Assembly (NCBI GenBank): GCA_910588455.1
Contig: CAJUPG010000100.1
Span: 1-6,209 of the forward strand
Length of the DNA stretch: 6,209 nucleotides
Direction: 5' to 3'
Source of the DNA: an uncultured Oscillospiraceae bacterium
GTDB taxonomy: Bacteria; Bacillota; Clostridia; Oscillospirales; Oscillospiraceae
The notes under the pieces: generated by a model
Seen by the model: only the letters and a program-made list of their open reading frames with translations
What the model was told of the DNA's origin: nothing
Database searches by the model: none
Shown here: positions 1 to 5,320 of the stretch, piece after piece
Layout of the letters: every line of letters starts with the position of its first letter
How positions within the stretch are numbered: position 1 is the first letter of the stretch
Translations under genes and position numbers: made by a program

Positions 1-444
<444 letters not shown>

Positions 445-539
445 ACTTTCTGACCGTAGGCACAGCGCCTCCGCGCTGTCCCCTCCCCCGAACGAAGCAC
501 GTCCGTTCAGGGCTTGCACCAGGTCTCCACACTGGTGCA

Positions 540-561
540 CCGCCGGCCGGCGGAATTTTTT
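540..561 (+). terminator. Terminator-like palindrome plus T-tract, plus-strand direction
   Basis: A self-complementary CCGCCGG/CCGGCGG (540-553) can fold as a 5-bp all-GC stem with a GGCC loop and is followed on the plus strand by AATTTTTT. This resembles a rho-independent terminator pointing to the right. No plus-strand gene precedes it; the region to the left is antisense to the ATPase gene. If functional it would end an antisense transcript. The T-tract is equally explained as the complement of the A-rich ribosome-binding region, so confidence is low. Confidence 0.3.
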
Positions 562-569
562 CCTCCTTT
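562..569 (-). promoter_or_regulatory. Near-perfect Shine-Dalgarno sequence (AAAGGAGG) displaced from the ATPase start
   Basis: AAAGGAGG lies within an A-rich context on the minus strand, as for a strong ribosome binding site, but no usual start codon follows at 5-12 nt. The next in-frame ATG of the ATPase gene is 117 nt downstream, with four hairpins between. Either the hairpins bring it near the ATG, or an insertion separated the two, or the motif is not used for translation. Confidence 0.45.
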
Positions 570-653
570 TTTCAGCTTGCGCCGGCTATAGGAATGGAGT
601 AGCCGTGCGCAGCCGCATTTAAATATATGATCCCTCTTCAATCGAAAGGGGAA

Positions 654-1526
654 TCAACCCTTGACCGCACCCATGGTAATACCCTGGGTAAAATATTTCT
701 GGAAAATCAGGAAGATAATGATAATGGGGGCGGCGGCCAGAGCCGCGCCGGCCATCAGCATACCCGTATCCACCGAGGTCTCCGCCTGGAGGGTGGAGAT
801 ACCCAGGGAGATGGTGTAGTTGTTGTTGCTGGAGAGCATGATTAACTGCATGAAGTAGTCGTTCCAGGAGTTGATGAAGGTGAAGATGGCCAGTGCGCCG
901 ATGCCCGGCTTTACCATAGGCACCACGATGGTGGCGAAGGTGCGGGCCTCATTGGCGCCGTCGATACGGGCGGCCTCCAGAATTTCCCCGGGAATGCTCT
1001 CGGAGAACTGCTTCATCAGGAACACGCCGAAGGGCCAGCCCACAGTGGGGAAGATTACGGCCCAGATGTTGTCATACAGCCCCAGCGCGGAGATCTCCCG
1101 AATCAGGGGGATCAGAATGACCTGCTTGGGCAGGGCCATAGCGCACACAATCAGTCCGAACAGGATAGCCCGGCCCCGGAACCGCTTTTTTGCCAGGGCA
1201 TAGCCGGCCATAGAGGCGGTGATACAGGTTAAAACCATGGCGGCCACCGCCATAAACACCGTATTGACCAGCCAGCGAATGGCGGCAGGGCCCACGGGTC
1301 CCATGGGGAAGAGGGGGGCGGTGCGGCGGCTGAACAGCCGGGTAAAGTTGTCCAGCGTCCACGTTGAGGGGAACCAGACCGGGGTGACCGAGTTGATTTC
1401 CTGGGTGGTTTTAAAGGCGCCGGTGACAATCCAGTACAGGGGGAACACAAACAGGAACGCCAGGATCACCAGCAGGATCACCGATAAGACGCGGTAAATG
1501 CTTTTATGCTGCACACCTGATTTCAT
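654..1526 (-). CDS. Carbohydrate ABC transporter permease, MalG/UgpE type
   Basis: This inner-membrane permease forms half of the translocation channel of a CUT1 sugar importer, paired with the upstream MalF-type permease. Its 290 residues fit the family (about 270-300). Hydrophobic segments lie near residues 11-37, 87-111, 120-141, 150-171, 207-230 and 256-277. The EAA loop that docks onto the ATPase starts at E184 (EAARIDGANEARTFATIVVP), with the conserved glycine at 190 and proline at 203. The C-terminus GITMGAVKG is typical of MalG-like permeases. The ATG at 1526 follows AAGGAGG (1534-1540), which overlaps the stop codon of the upstream permease, so the two are probably translationally coupled. 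The gene is followed by the 209-nt structured gap and then the ATPase gene. The family is certain; the transported sugar is not known. Confidence 0.96.
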   Translation of the reverse strand: MKSGVQHKSIYRVLSVILLVILAFLFVFPLYWIVTGAFKTTQEINSVTPVWFPSTWTLDNFTRLFSRRTAPLFPMGPVGPAAIRWLVNTVFMAVAAMVLTCITASMAGYALAKKRFRGRAILFGLIVCAMALPKQVILIPLIREISALGLYDNIWAVIFPTVGWPFGVFLMKQFSESIPGEILEAARIDGANEARTFATIVVPMVKPGIGALAIFTFINSWNDYFMQLIMLSSNNNYTISLGISTLQAETSVDTGMLMAGAALAAAPIIIIFLIFQKYFTQGITMGAVKG

Positions 1527-1533
1527 ATTCCCA

Positions 1534-1540
1534 CCTCCTT
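1534..1540 (-). promoter_or_regulatory. Ribosome binding site of the MalG-type permease, overlapping the upstream stop codon
   Basis: AAGGAGG lies 7 nt before the ATG at 1526. Its first two bases are also the last two bases of the TAA stop (1539-1541) of the preceding permease. This arrangement supports coupled, near-stoichiometric synthesis of the two permeases. Confidence 0.85.
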
Positions 1541-2453
1541 ACTTTTCCTTGGCCAGCTTGAACTGCACGGCAGACAGCAGGCCGATGAAGATTGCCAGGA
1601 CCACGCCCATGGCGTTGGCGTATCCGAAGTGTCCGGCCTGCTCGGTGAGCTTGAACGCGGTGTAATAGATGTAATACATCACCGTGTTGGTGCCCGAGCC
1701 GCCGGAGGTCAGCAGCTGGATCAGCGCGAAGCACTGGAAGGAGTTGATGGTGGTAATCACCAGGATGTACAGGGTGGTGGGCATCATCTGGGGCCATTTG
1801 ATTTTCCAGAACACCTGCATACTGTTGGCTCCGTCCACTTCTGCGGCCTCCACCAGGGATTGGTCCACGTTGCCCAGGGCGGACACGTACAGCACGATGG
1901 GCTGGCCCACCGAGGTGGTGAACAGAATCAGAATGATGCACCACAGGGCATATTTCTCGTCTCCCAACCAGTTGATGTTCCGCTCAATCAAACCTACGTG
2001 GGTCAAAACATAGTTGAACACGCCCACATAATTGTCGTACATCCACTTCCACACCACCGTAACCGCCACGGAGCCGGTGACCACGGGGAGGTAGAAAATG
2101 CACCGGAACAGGGACAGGGTGGGGCCGTTCATCTGATAGATCACTGAGGACACCCACAGGGAGAAGGCGCACACGGTGGGGACGCTGACCAGCACAATGA
2201 CGAAGGTGTTAATCAGCGCGTCGATGAAGGTTGCGTCGCCGGCCAGCCTGATAAAGTTGGCCAGCCCCACAAAGCCGGAGGCAGCGCTTGCGTTCATGTT
2301 GGAGCTGGTCAAGCTGGTGAAGATACAGATCACCATGGGAATGACCACAAACCCCAGAAAGAAAATCAGGCTGGGCAGAAGAAAAAGGTAGGCGGCGATG
2401 GTTTCTCTGCGCGCCAAAGCCCGGCTCATTGTGTTTTGGTTCTGCTTCGCCAA
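1539..2453 (-). CDS. Carbohydrate ABC transporter permease, MalF/UgpA type (TTG start)
   Basis: This is the second transmembrane half of the sugar importer. The 304-residue protein has a basic, polar N-terminus and membrane segments near residues 20-46, 78-106, 115-138, 168-193, 226-250 and 279-298. Its ATPase-docking EAA loop starts at E202 (EAAEVDGANSMQVFWKIKWP), with G208 and P221 conserved. The sequence RRETIAAYLFLLPSLIFF near the N-terminus is typical of MalF/UgpA/LacF permeases. I chose the TTG at 2453 because GAAAGGAG (2463-2470) stands 9 nt upstream, whereas the next ATG (2429, MSRALARR) has no ribosome binding site; starting there would remove eight residues. It follows the binding-protein gene by 111 nt, which contain a strong hairpin, and is directly followed by the second permease gene with a 12-nt gap. 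Confidence 0.95.
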   Translation of the reverse strand: MAKQNQNTMSRALARRETIAAYLFLLPSLIFFLGFVVIPMVICIFTSLTSSNMNASAASGFVGLANFIRLAGDATFIDALINTFVIVLVSVPTVCAFSLWVSSVIYQMNGPTLSLFRCIFYLPVVTGSVAVTVVWKWMYDNYVGVFNYVLTHVGLIERNINWLGDEKYALWCIILILFTTSVGQPIVLYVSALGNVDQSLVEAAEVDGANSMQVFWKIKWPQMMPTTLYILVITTINSFQCFALIQLLTSGGSGTNTVMYYIYYTAFKLTEQAGHFGYANAMGVVLAIFIGLLSAVQFKLAKEK

Positions 2454-2462
2454 AGAAAACCG

Positions 2463-2470
2463 CTCCTTTC
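2463..2470 (-). promoter_or_regulatory. Ribosome binding site that fixes the TTG start of the MalF-type permease
   Basis: GAAAGGAG on the minus strand is separated by 9 nt from TTG at 2453. The alternative ATG at 2429 is preceded by an A/C-rich stretch without purine-rich complementarity to 16S rRNA, so the non-ATG start is preferred. Confidence 0.7.
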
Positions 2471-2493
2471 GACAATCAGTTTGGAATTTTGAA

Positions 2494-2531
2494 CGCGCCC
2501 TCCCCCCGCGCTGAGGCGGGGGAAAGGCGCG
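2494..2531 (-). other. Long intercistronic RNA hairpin between binding-protein and permease genes
   Basis: Bases 2494-2509 pair with 2516-2531 around a 6-nt loop. In the minus-strand transcript all 16 positions pair (14 Watson-Crick, two G-U at 2500/2525 and 2502/2523). In the plus-strand RNA those two positions would be C-A mismatches, so the structure is best in the sense of the ABC operon. No U-tract follows it, so it is not a classic intrinsic terminator. Its position, 33 nt after the binding-protein stop, suits a 3'-end stabiliser or processing barrier. That would keep binding-protein mRNA in excess over permease mRNA, as known for malE-malF-type operons. Function is inferred. Confidence 0.7.
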
Positions 2532-2564
2532 GACCTTTATTTGCTATGAAGTTGTCGGGGGGAG

Positions 2565-3932
2565 TCAGCCCGCGGCAGCGGCGTTGGCCTCCGCCATGTA
2601 GGTGGATACGGTGCTGGCGATGTCCTCACCGGCGCCGATCTTCTGGAGCATATTCCACCAGGAGTTACGGGCCTGGGCCCAGCCGGGCACGTCCTCATAG
2701 TACTCACCCAGCATGGGAATCAGCTTGCTGTACTCGGCCATCAGGGGCTGATCGCTCCAGATCTGAGTCAGGTCGGCGCCCTCGGCGGTGTCCCGCACGG
2801 CGAAGAAGTTGGCGGTGCGGACAGCATCGGCGGTGTGGGCGGAGTCGCACATATACTTGATGAACTGCTTGGAGGCGTCGATGCGGGCCTGGTCGCCGTT
2901 GTTGAAGATGCCGAAGCCCCACACGCCGCCGCACAGCTGGGGATTGCCGTCATCGGTAGGGAAGGCCATGAACGCGATCTCGTCGCCGTGCATGGTCAGG
3001 CCCTCGCCGGTGTTGGCGGAGTTCGGGTTGAGCTGCTGCTGAATGTTCCAGCAGAAGGCCATCTTCAGGATGCCCTGATAGAACAGCTTAATCTCGTCGC
3101 CGCCGGCGATGGAGGCGTCGAACGCAATGCCCATGGTGTCATGCAGCTTCTGGAGGGCCTGAATGTTCTTGGGATCGTCCCAGGTGTAGCCGGTGTGATC
3201 CTCGTTGACGAAGGTGCCGCCATACAGGTTGTTGACGAGAGCGCGGGTGCCCTGGTCGCCGCCCTGGCCCACGCAGTACACCGCGCCAACAGTCTGGCCG
3301 TACTGGGCGTCCAGCGCGGCAACGGCGTTGAAGAAGTCCTCGGTGCTCCAGGTGTGGGTGTCCAGGTCCAGATACTGGTCGGCCCCGGCCTCCTTGAAGG
3401 CGTTCAGGTTGACAGCCATGCAGTGGGCGGTCATAACCAGAGGATACTCGTAAATCTCGCCGGTGGGGGCGATGCAGGCGTTCAGGGCGTAGGGGGCGAT
3501 CTCCGCCTTGTCGGTGTCGTCAAACAGATCGGACAGGTCCACCATGTGGCCGTTCACGCCCCAGTTGGTCACCAGGCGCTGGGGGCCCTCCAGGATCAGG
3601 TCGGGGGTCTGCTTGGCAGTGATGGCGGCGTTCACCTTGTCGTCGCCGTCGGCGTAAGCCAGGTATTCCACGTTGACCTTGATGCCGGTCTCGGCGGTGA
3701 AGGCGTCGGTGAGCACCTTTACGTCGGACTCAAACTGCCAGTTGCCCACGGGATAGGTCCACAGAGTGATCTCGGTGGCGCCGGCGGGGGCGGGGGTAGA
3801 GGTGCTGGGAGCGGGGGTGGAAGTGCTGGGGGCGGGGGTGGAGGTACTGGGAGCGGGATTGCTGCCGCAGGCCGCCAGGCCCAGCAGCATAGCCGCCGCC
3901 AGAACCGCCGCAAGAGTCTTTCTCAATTTCAT
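2565..3932 (-). CDS. Carbohydrate ABC transporter substrate-binding lipoprotein (family 1 extracellular solute-binding protein)
   Basis: This is the membrane-anchored receptor that captures the sugar outside the cell and delivers it to the permeases. The 455-residue precursor has a basic start (MKLRK), a hydrophobic segment (7-20) and a lipobox LAAC with the lipid-carrying cysteine at 22. A flexible linker of three PAPSTST heptads (26-46) joins it to the mature domain, which opens TEITLWTYPVGNW, typical of SBP_bac_1 proteins. Further family-like stretches are LTDAFTAETGIKVNVEYL, TPDLILEGPQ and MAFPTDDGNPQ, the last usual for multi-sugar binding proteins. The ATG at 3932 has GGGAGG 8 nt upstream. 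It is the first gene of the operon, behind the promoter at 3999-4027, and is followed by a hairpin that may raise its relative expression. The exact ligand cannot be read from sequence; aromatic residues (W, Y) in the cleft would fit an oligosaccharide. Confidence 0.95.
   Translation of the reverse strand: MKLRKTLAAVLAAAMLLGLAACGSNPAPSTSTPAPSTSTPAPSTSTPAPAGATEITLWTYPVGNWQFESDVKVLTDAFTAETGIKVNVEYLAYADGDDKVNAAITAKQTPDLILEGPQRLVTNWGVNGHMVDLSDLFDDTDKAEIAPYALNACIAPTGEIYEYPLVMTAHCMAVNLNAFKEAGADQYLDLDTHTWSTEDFFNAVAALDAQYGQTVGAVYCVGQGGDQGTRALVNNLYGGTFVNEDHTGYTWDDPKNIQALQKLHDTMGIAFDASIAGGDEIKLFYQGILKMAFCWNIQQQLNPNSANTGEGLTMHGDEIAFMAFPTDDGNPQLCGGVWGFGIFNNGDQARIDASKQFIKYMCDSAHTADAVRTANFFAVRDTAEGADLTQIWSDQPLMAEYSKLIPMLGEYYEDVPGWAQARNSWWNMLQKIGAGEDIASTVSTYMAEANAAAAG
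3790..3857 (-). repeat. Three 21-bp tandem repeats encoding the lipoprotein linker (PAPSTST heptads)
   Basis: Three near-identical 21-bp units (3790-3810, 3811-3831, 3832-3852) plus a partial fourth (3853-3857) encode PAPSTST three times and then PAP. The units differ from each other at only a few bases. Because the unit length is a multiple of three, gain or loss of copies would change linker length without breaking the frame. Confidence 0.9.
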
Positions 3933-3971
3933 GTAGTGATCCTCCCTTTTTTAATTTTTGATAAAAACTGC

Positions 3972-3987
3972 CGCTTGCAACCAAGCG
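3972..3987. promoter_or_regulatory. Inverted repeat CGCTTG-CAAC-CAAGCG, candidate operator in the ABC operon leader
   Basis: Two 6-bp arms (3972-3977, 3982-3987) flank 4 bp. The site lies about 12-27 bases downstream of the -10 element of the minus-strand promoter, so a bound repressor would block transcription of the ABC operon. AAGCG/CGCTT half-sites recall LacI-family operators, but those usually have a central CG and closer arms. It could instead be a small RNA hairpin in the leader. No regulator gene is in the window. Confidence 0.4.
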
Positions 3988-3998
3988 ATGCTGTTCAA

Positions 3999-4027
3999 AT
4001 TTTATAAAAAATTTTTCTCTTTGTCAA
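3999..4027 (-). promoter_or_regulatory. Sigma-A promoter of the sugar ABC operon
   Basis: On the minus strand TTGACA (4022-4027) is followed after 17 nt by TAAAAT (3999-4004), a perfect -35 and five of six matches at -10, in an AT-rich region. Transcription would start near 3992, giving a leader of about 60 nt before the ATG at 3932. The leader contains the inverted repeat at 3972-3987. Confidence 0.8.
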
Positions 4028-4107
4028 TAGGAATTAAAAGATTTTTCACAATTCACGAAAAAAGAAAAAATATTTCTTCCACTTTTCGGAAAGCGAGGGG
4101 GAAAATC

Positions 4108-4135
4108 TTGACAAATCAAGAAAATCTGATAGCCT
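4108..4135 (+). promoter_or_regulatory. Probable promoter of the SGNH/GDSL hydrolase gene (extended -10)
   Basis: A perfect TTGACA (4108-4113) is followed after 16 nt by TAGCCT (4130-4135), which keeps the key first, second and last bases of a -10 and carries a TG one base upstream (4127-4128). The -35 overlaps a short palindrome CTTGA-CAAA-TCAAG (4107-4120) flanked by direct repeats GAAAATC (4101-4107, 4120-4126), which could be a regulator site. The ribosome binding site AAGGGAGG at 4158-4165 follows. Confidence 0.5.
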
Positions 4136-4171
4136 ATCCCTATAGACAAAGTATACAAAGGGAGGGTTTCT

Positions 4172-4831
4172 ATGAAAAAACACATTCTCTGTCTGGGGGA
4201 CTCCAACACCCACGGCTACTGCGCCGATCCCGCCGACTGCGCCGACAGAGGCGACCGCTTCAACGAGGCGGAGCGCTGGACCTGCCGGCTCCAGGCCGCC
4301 TTGGGGGAGGACTATCTGGTGCTGGAGGAGGGGCTGTCCGGCCGGACCACCGTGTTCCAGGACCCGCTGTATGAGGGGCTGGACGCGCTGCACTACCTGT
4401 GGCCCTGTCTGAAGAGCCACGAGCCCCTGTCCCTGCTGATTATCATGCTGGGTACCAACGACGTCAAGCAGCGCATGGGCGGGGCCAGCGCCTTCGCCAT
4501 CTCCCTGGGGATGCGCCGGCTAATCCAGAAGGCCCAGACCACCGACTGCTGGGGGACGGGAAAGCCCAATATTTTAATCATCGCCCCCCTGCCCATTGAC
4601 AAGCGGGTGGAGCAGAGTCCCGTTGCCCAGGAGATGGGCCAGGGGGCGGTGGAAAAATCCCGGGAGCTGCCCGCCCAGCTGAAGCGGGTGGCGGCGGAAA
4701 ACGAAGTCCATTTCCTGGACGCGTCGGAGCTGGGTCTGGCCTTCAACCAGATCGATTTCATGCACCTGACCCGGGACAGCCACGCCAAGCTGGCCCAGGC
4801 ATTGGCCGGGAAGGTCCGGGAGCTGGTCTGA
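4172..4831 (+). CDS. SGNH/GDSL-family hydrolase (arylesterase / acyltransferase-like esterase)
   Basis: This cytoplasmic esterase probably cleaves short acyl esters; it has no signal peptide. In its 219 residues all four SGNH blocks are visible. GDSN (9-12) carries nucleophile Ser11; EEGLSGRTT (52-60) supplies the oxyanion glycine, probably Gly57; GTND (94-97) supplies Asn96; and DFMHLT (195-200) supplies Asp195 and His198. The spacing and the strings ILCLGDS, EEGLSGRTT and LLIIMLGTNDVK closely resemble, from memory, the arylesterase/acyltransferase of Mycobacterium smegmatis (MsAcT) and related acyl-carbohydrate esterases. The start ATG follows AAGGGAGG by 6 nt. It is transcribed divergently from the sugar importer, which suggests, without proof, a role in de-acylating an imported sugar. 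I see no clear terminator after it, so some readthrough into the next operon is possible. Confidence 0.93.
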   Translation: MKKHILCLGDSNTHGYCADPADCADRGDRFNEAERWTCRLQAALGEDYLVLEEGLSGRTTVFQDPLYEGLDALHYLWPCLKSHEPLSLLIIMLGTNDVKQRMGGASAFAISLGMRRLIQKAQTTDCWGTGKPNILIIAPLPIDKRVEQSPVAQEMGQGAVEKSRELPAQLKRVAAENEVHFLDASELGLAFNQIDFMHLTRDSHAKLAQALAGKVRELV

Positions 4832-4858
4832 AGGGGATGGGATTCGGCATTTTTCCAC

Positions 4859-4887
4859 TTGTAATTTTCCATGAAATAGAATACAAT
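4859..4887 (+). promoter_or_regulatory. Sigma-A promoter of the yloU-fakA operon
   Basis: TTGTAA (4859-4864), a 17-nt spacer and TACAAT (4882-4887) match four and five of six consensus bases. Transcription would begin near 4894, about 50 nt before the ATG at 4946. The leader holds a small stem TTCCC-GAA-GGGAA (4916-4928) directly ahead of the purine-rich AGGAAGGTG ribosome binding region. Confidence 0.7.
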
Positions 4888-4945
4888 AAGATATAACTCG
4901 CATTGAATTGAATCATTCCCGAAGGGAAAGGAAGGTGCCCAAATT

Positions 4946-5293
4946 ATGAAGCTTACCAACGAGCTGGGCGAGATCCGCATCAGCAGCGAGGTATTCACTG
5001 CCATCACCGGCGCCGCCGCCACCAACTGCTACGGCGTGAAGGGGATGGCGGTCCGCTCCAAAACCGACGGCCTGGTCCACCTGCTGAAGCGGGAGTCCAT
5101 GGCCAAGGGCGTGAAGGTCTTTTACAACGAGGATTCCACCGTGTCCATCGAGCTGCATATCATCGTGGAAAACGGCGTCAATCTTGTGGCCGTGTGCAGC
5201 TCCATCATGAGCGAGGTGCGCTATGTGGTCAGCAGCACCACCGGCGTGCAGGTGAAGTCGGTGGACGTCTATGTGGACTCCATGCGGTTTTAA
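4946..5293 (+). CDS. yloU: Asp23/Gls24 family protein (YloU-like)
   Basis: This is a small (115-residue) cytoplasmic or membrane-associated protein of the Asp23/Gls24 (DUF322) family. Members are linked to alkaline or envelope stress in Gram-positive bacteria; the molecular role of YloU-type members is not settled. Family features are the start NELGEIRISSEVFTAITGAAA, then CYGVKGMA (29-35), an alternating beta-strand stretch VSIELHIIVENGVNLV (66-81), the amphipathic helix VCSSIMSEVRYVV (83-95) and the ending TTGVQVKSVDVYVDSMRF. The start ATG is preceded by AGGAAGGTG. It is followed after 18-27 nt by the fatty-acid kinase gene, the usual yloU-yloV pairing of Firmicutes, which supports the family call and co-transcription. 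Confidence 0.94.
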   Translation: MKLTNELGEIRISSEVFTAITGAAATNCYGVKGMAVRSKTDGLVHLLKRESMAKGVKVFYNEDSTVSIELHIIVENGVNLVAVCSSIMSEVRYVVSSTTGVQVKSVDVYVDSMRF

Positions 5294-5320
5294 TCCACTT
5301 TAGAAAGGAAAATGCCCGAT

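Larger units (their letters stand above)
445..653 (-). other. Structured intergenic region between permease and ATPase genes (candidate RNA leader or inserted palindromic element)
   Basis: This 209-nt gap inside the ABC operon has no credible gene. Read on the minus strand it holds five stem-loops in a row. First, 573-615: about 15 pairs with two single-A bulges and an 11-nt loop. Then come an A-rich AGGAGG motif (562-567), the self-complementary 540-553, 515-539 (8 bp, 9-nt loop), 486-512 (11 bp on the minus-strand RNA, including G-U pairs, 5-nt loop) and 459-482 (7 bp plus 2 bp around a mismatch, 4-nt loop). An AT-rich patch at 617-631 could hold a -10 element, but I find no matching -35. 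I recognise no known riboswitch class. It could be a regulatory leader, an mRNA-stabilising segment, or a repeat element inserted between the ribosome binding site and the start codon. Confidence 0.6.

Noticed and set aside
632..653. Weak inverted repeat after the MalG-type permease stop codon, considered as a terminator
   Set aside because: The stem has a mismatch and wobble pairs and is followed by TCATATATTT rather than a U-tract; not convincing.
617..656. Possible separate promoter for the ATPase gene (TATATTTAAAT patch)
   Set aside because: No acceptable -35 hexamer lies 16-18 nt upstream of any possible -10 on the minus strand.
1629..2147. 172-codon plus-strand open frame opposite the MalF-type permease
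   Set aside because: It is His/Gln/Gly-rich antisense translation with no domain; the opposite strand has a complete permease with the EAA loop.
2424..2429. ATG at 2429 as the start of the MalF-type permease
   Set aside because: It has no ribosome binding site, whereas the TTG at 2453 has GAAAGGAG at 9 nt spacing.
2835..4007. 390-codon open frame on the plus strand, antisense to the solute-binding protein gene
   Set aside because: It is Gly/Val/Ala-rich without recognisable domains, lies wholly opposite a well-supported gene, and its low-complexity glycine run is just the antisense of the PAPSTST repeats. High GC explains the open frame.
4916..4928. Small stem TTCCC-GAA-GGGAA ahead of yloU, considered as a terminator for the esterase gene
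   Set aside because: Only 5 bp, no T-tract, and it lies downstream of the yloU promoter within that gene's leader.
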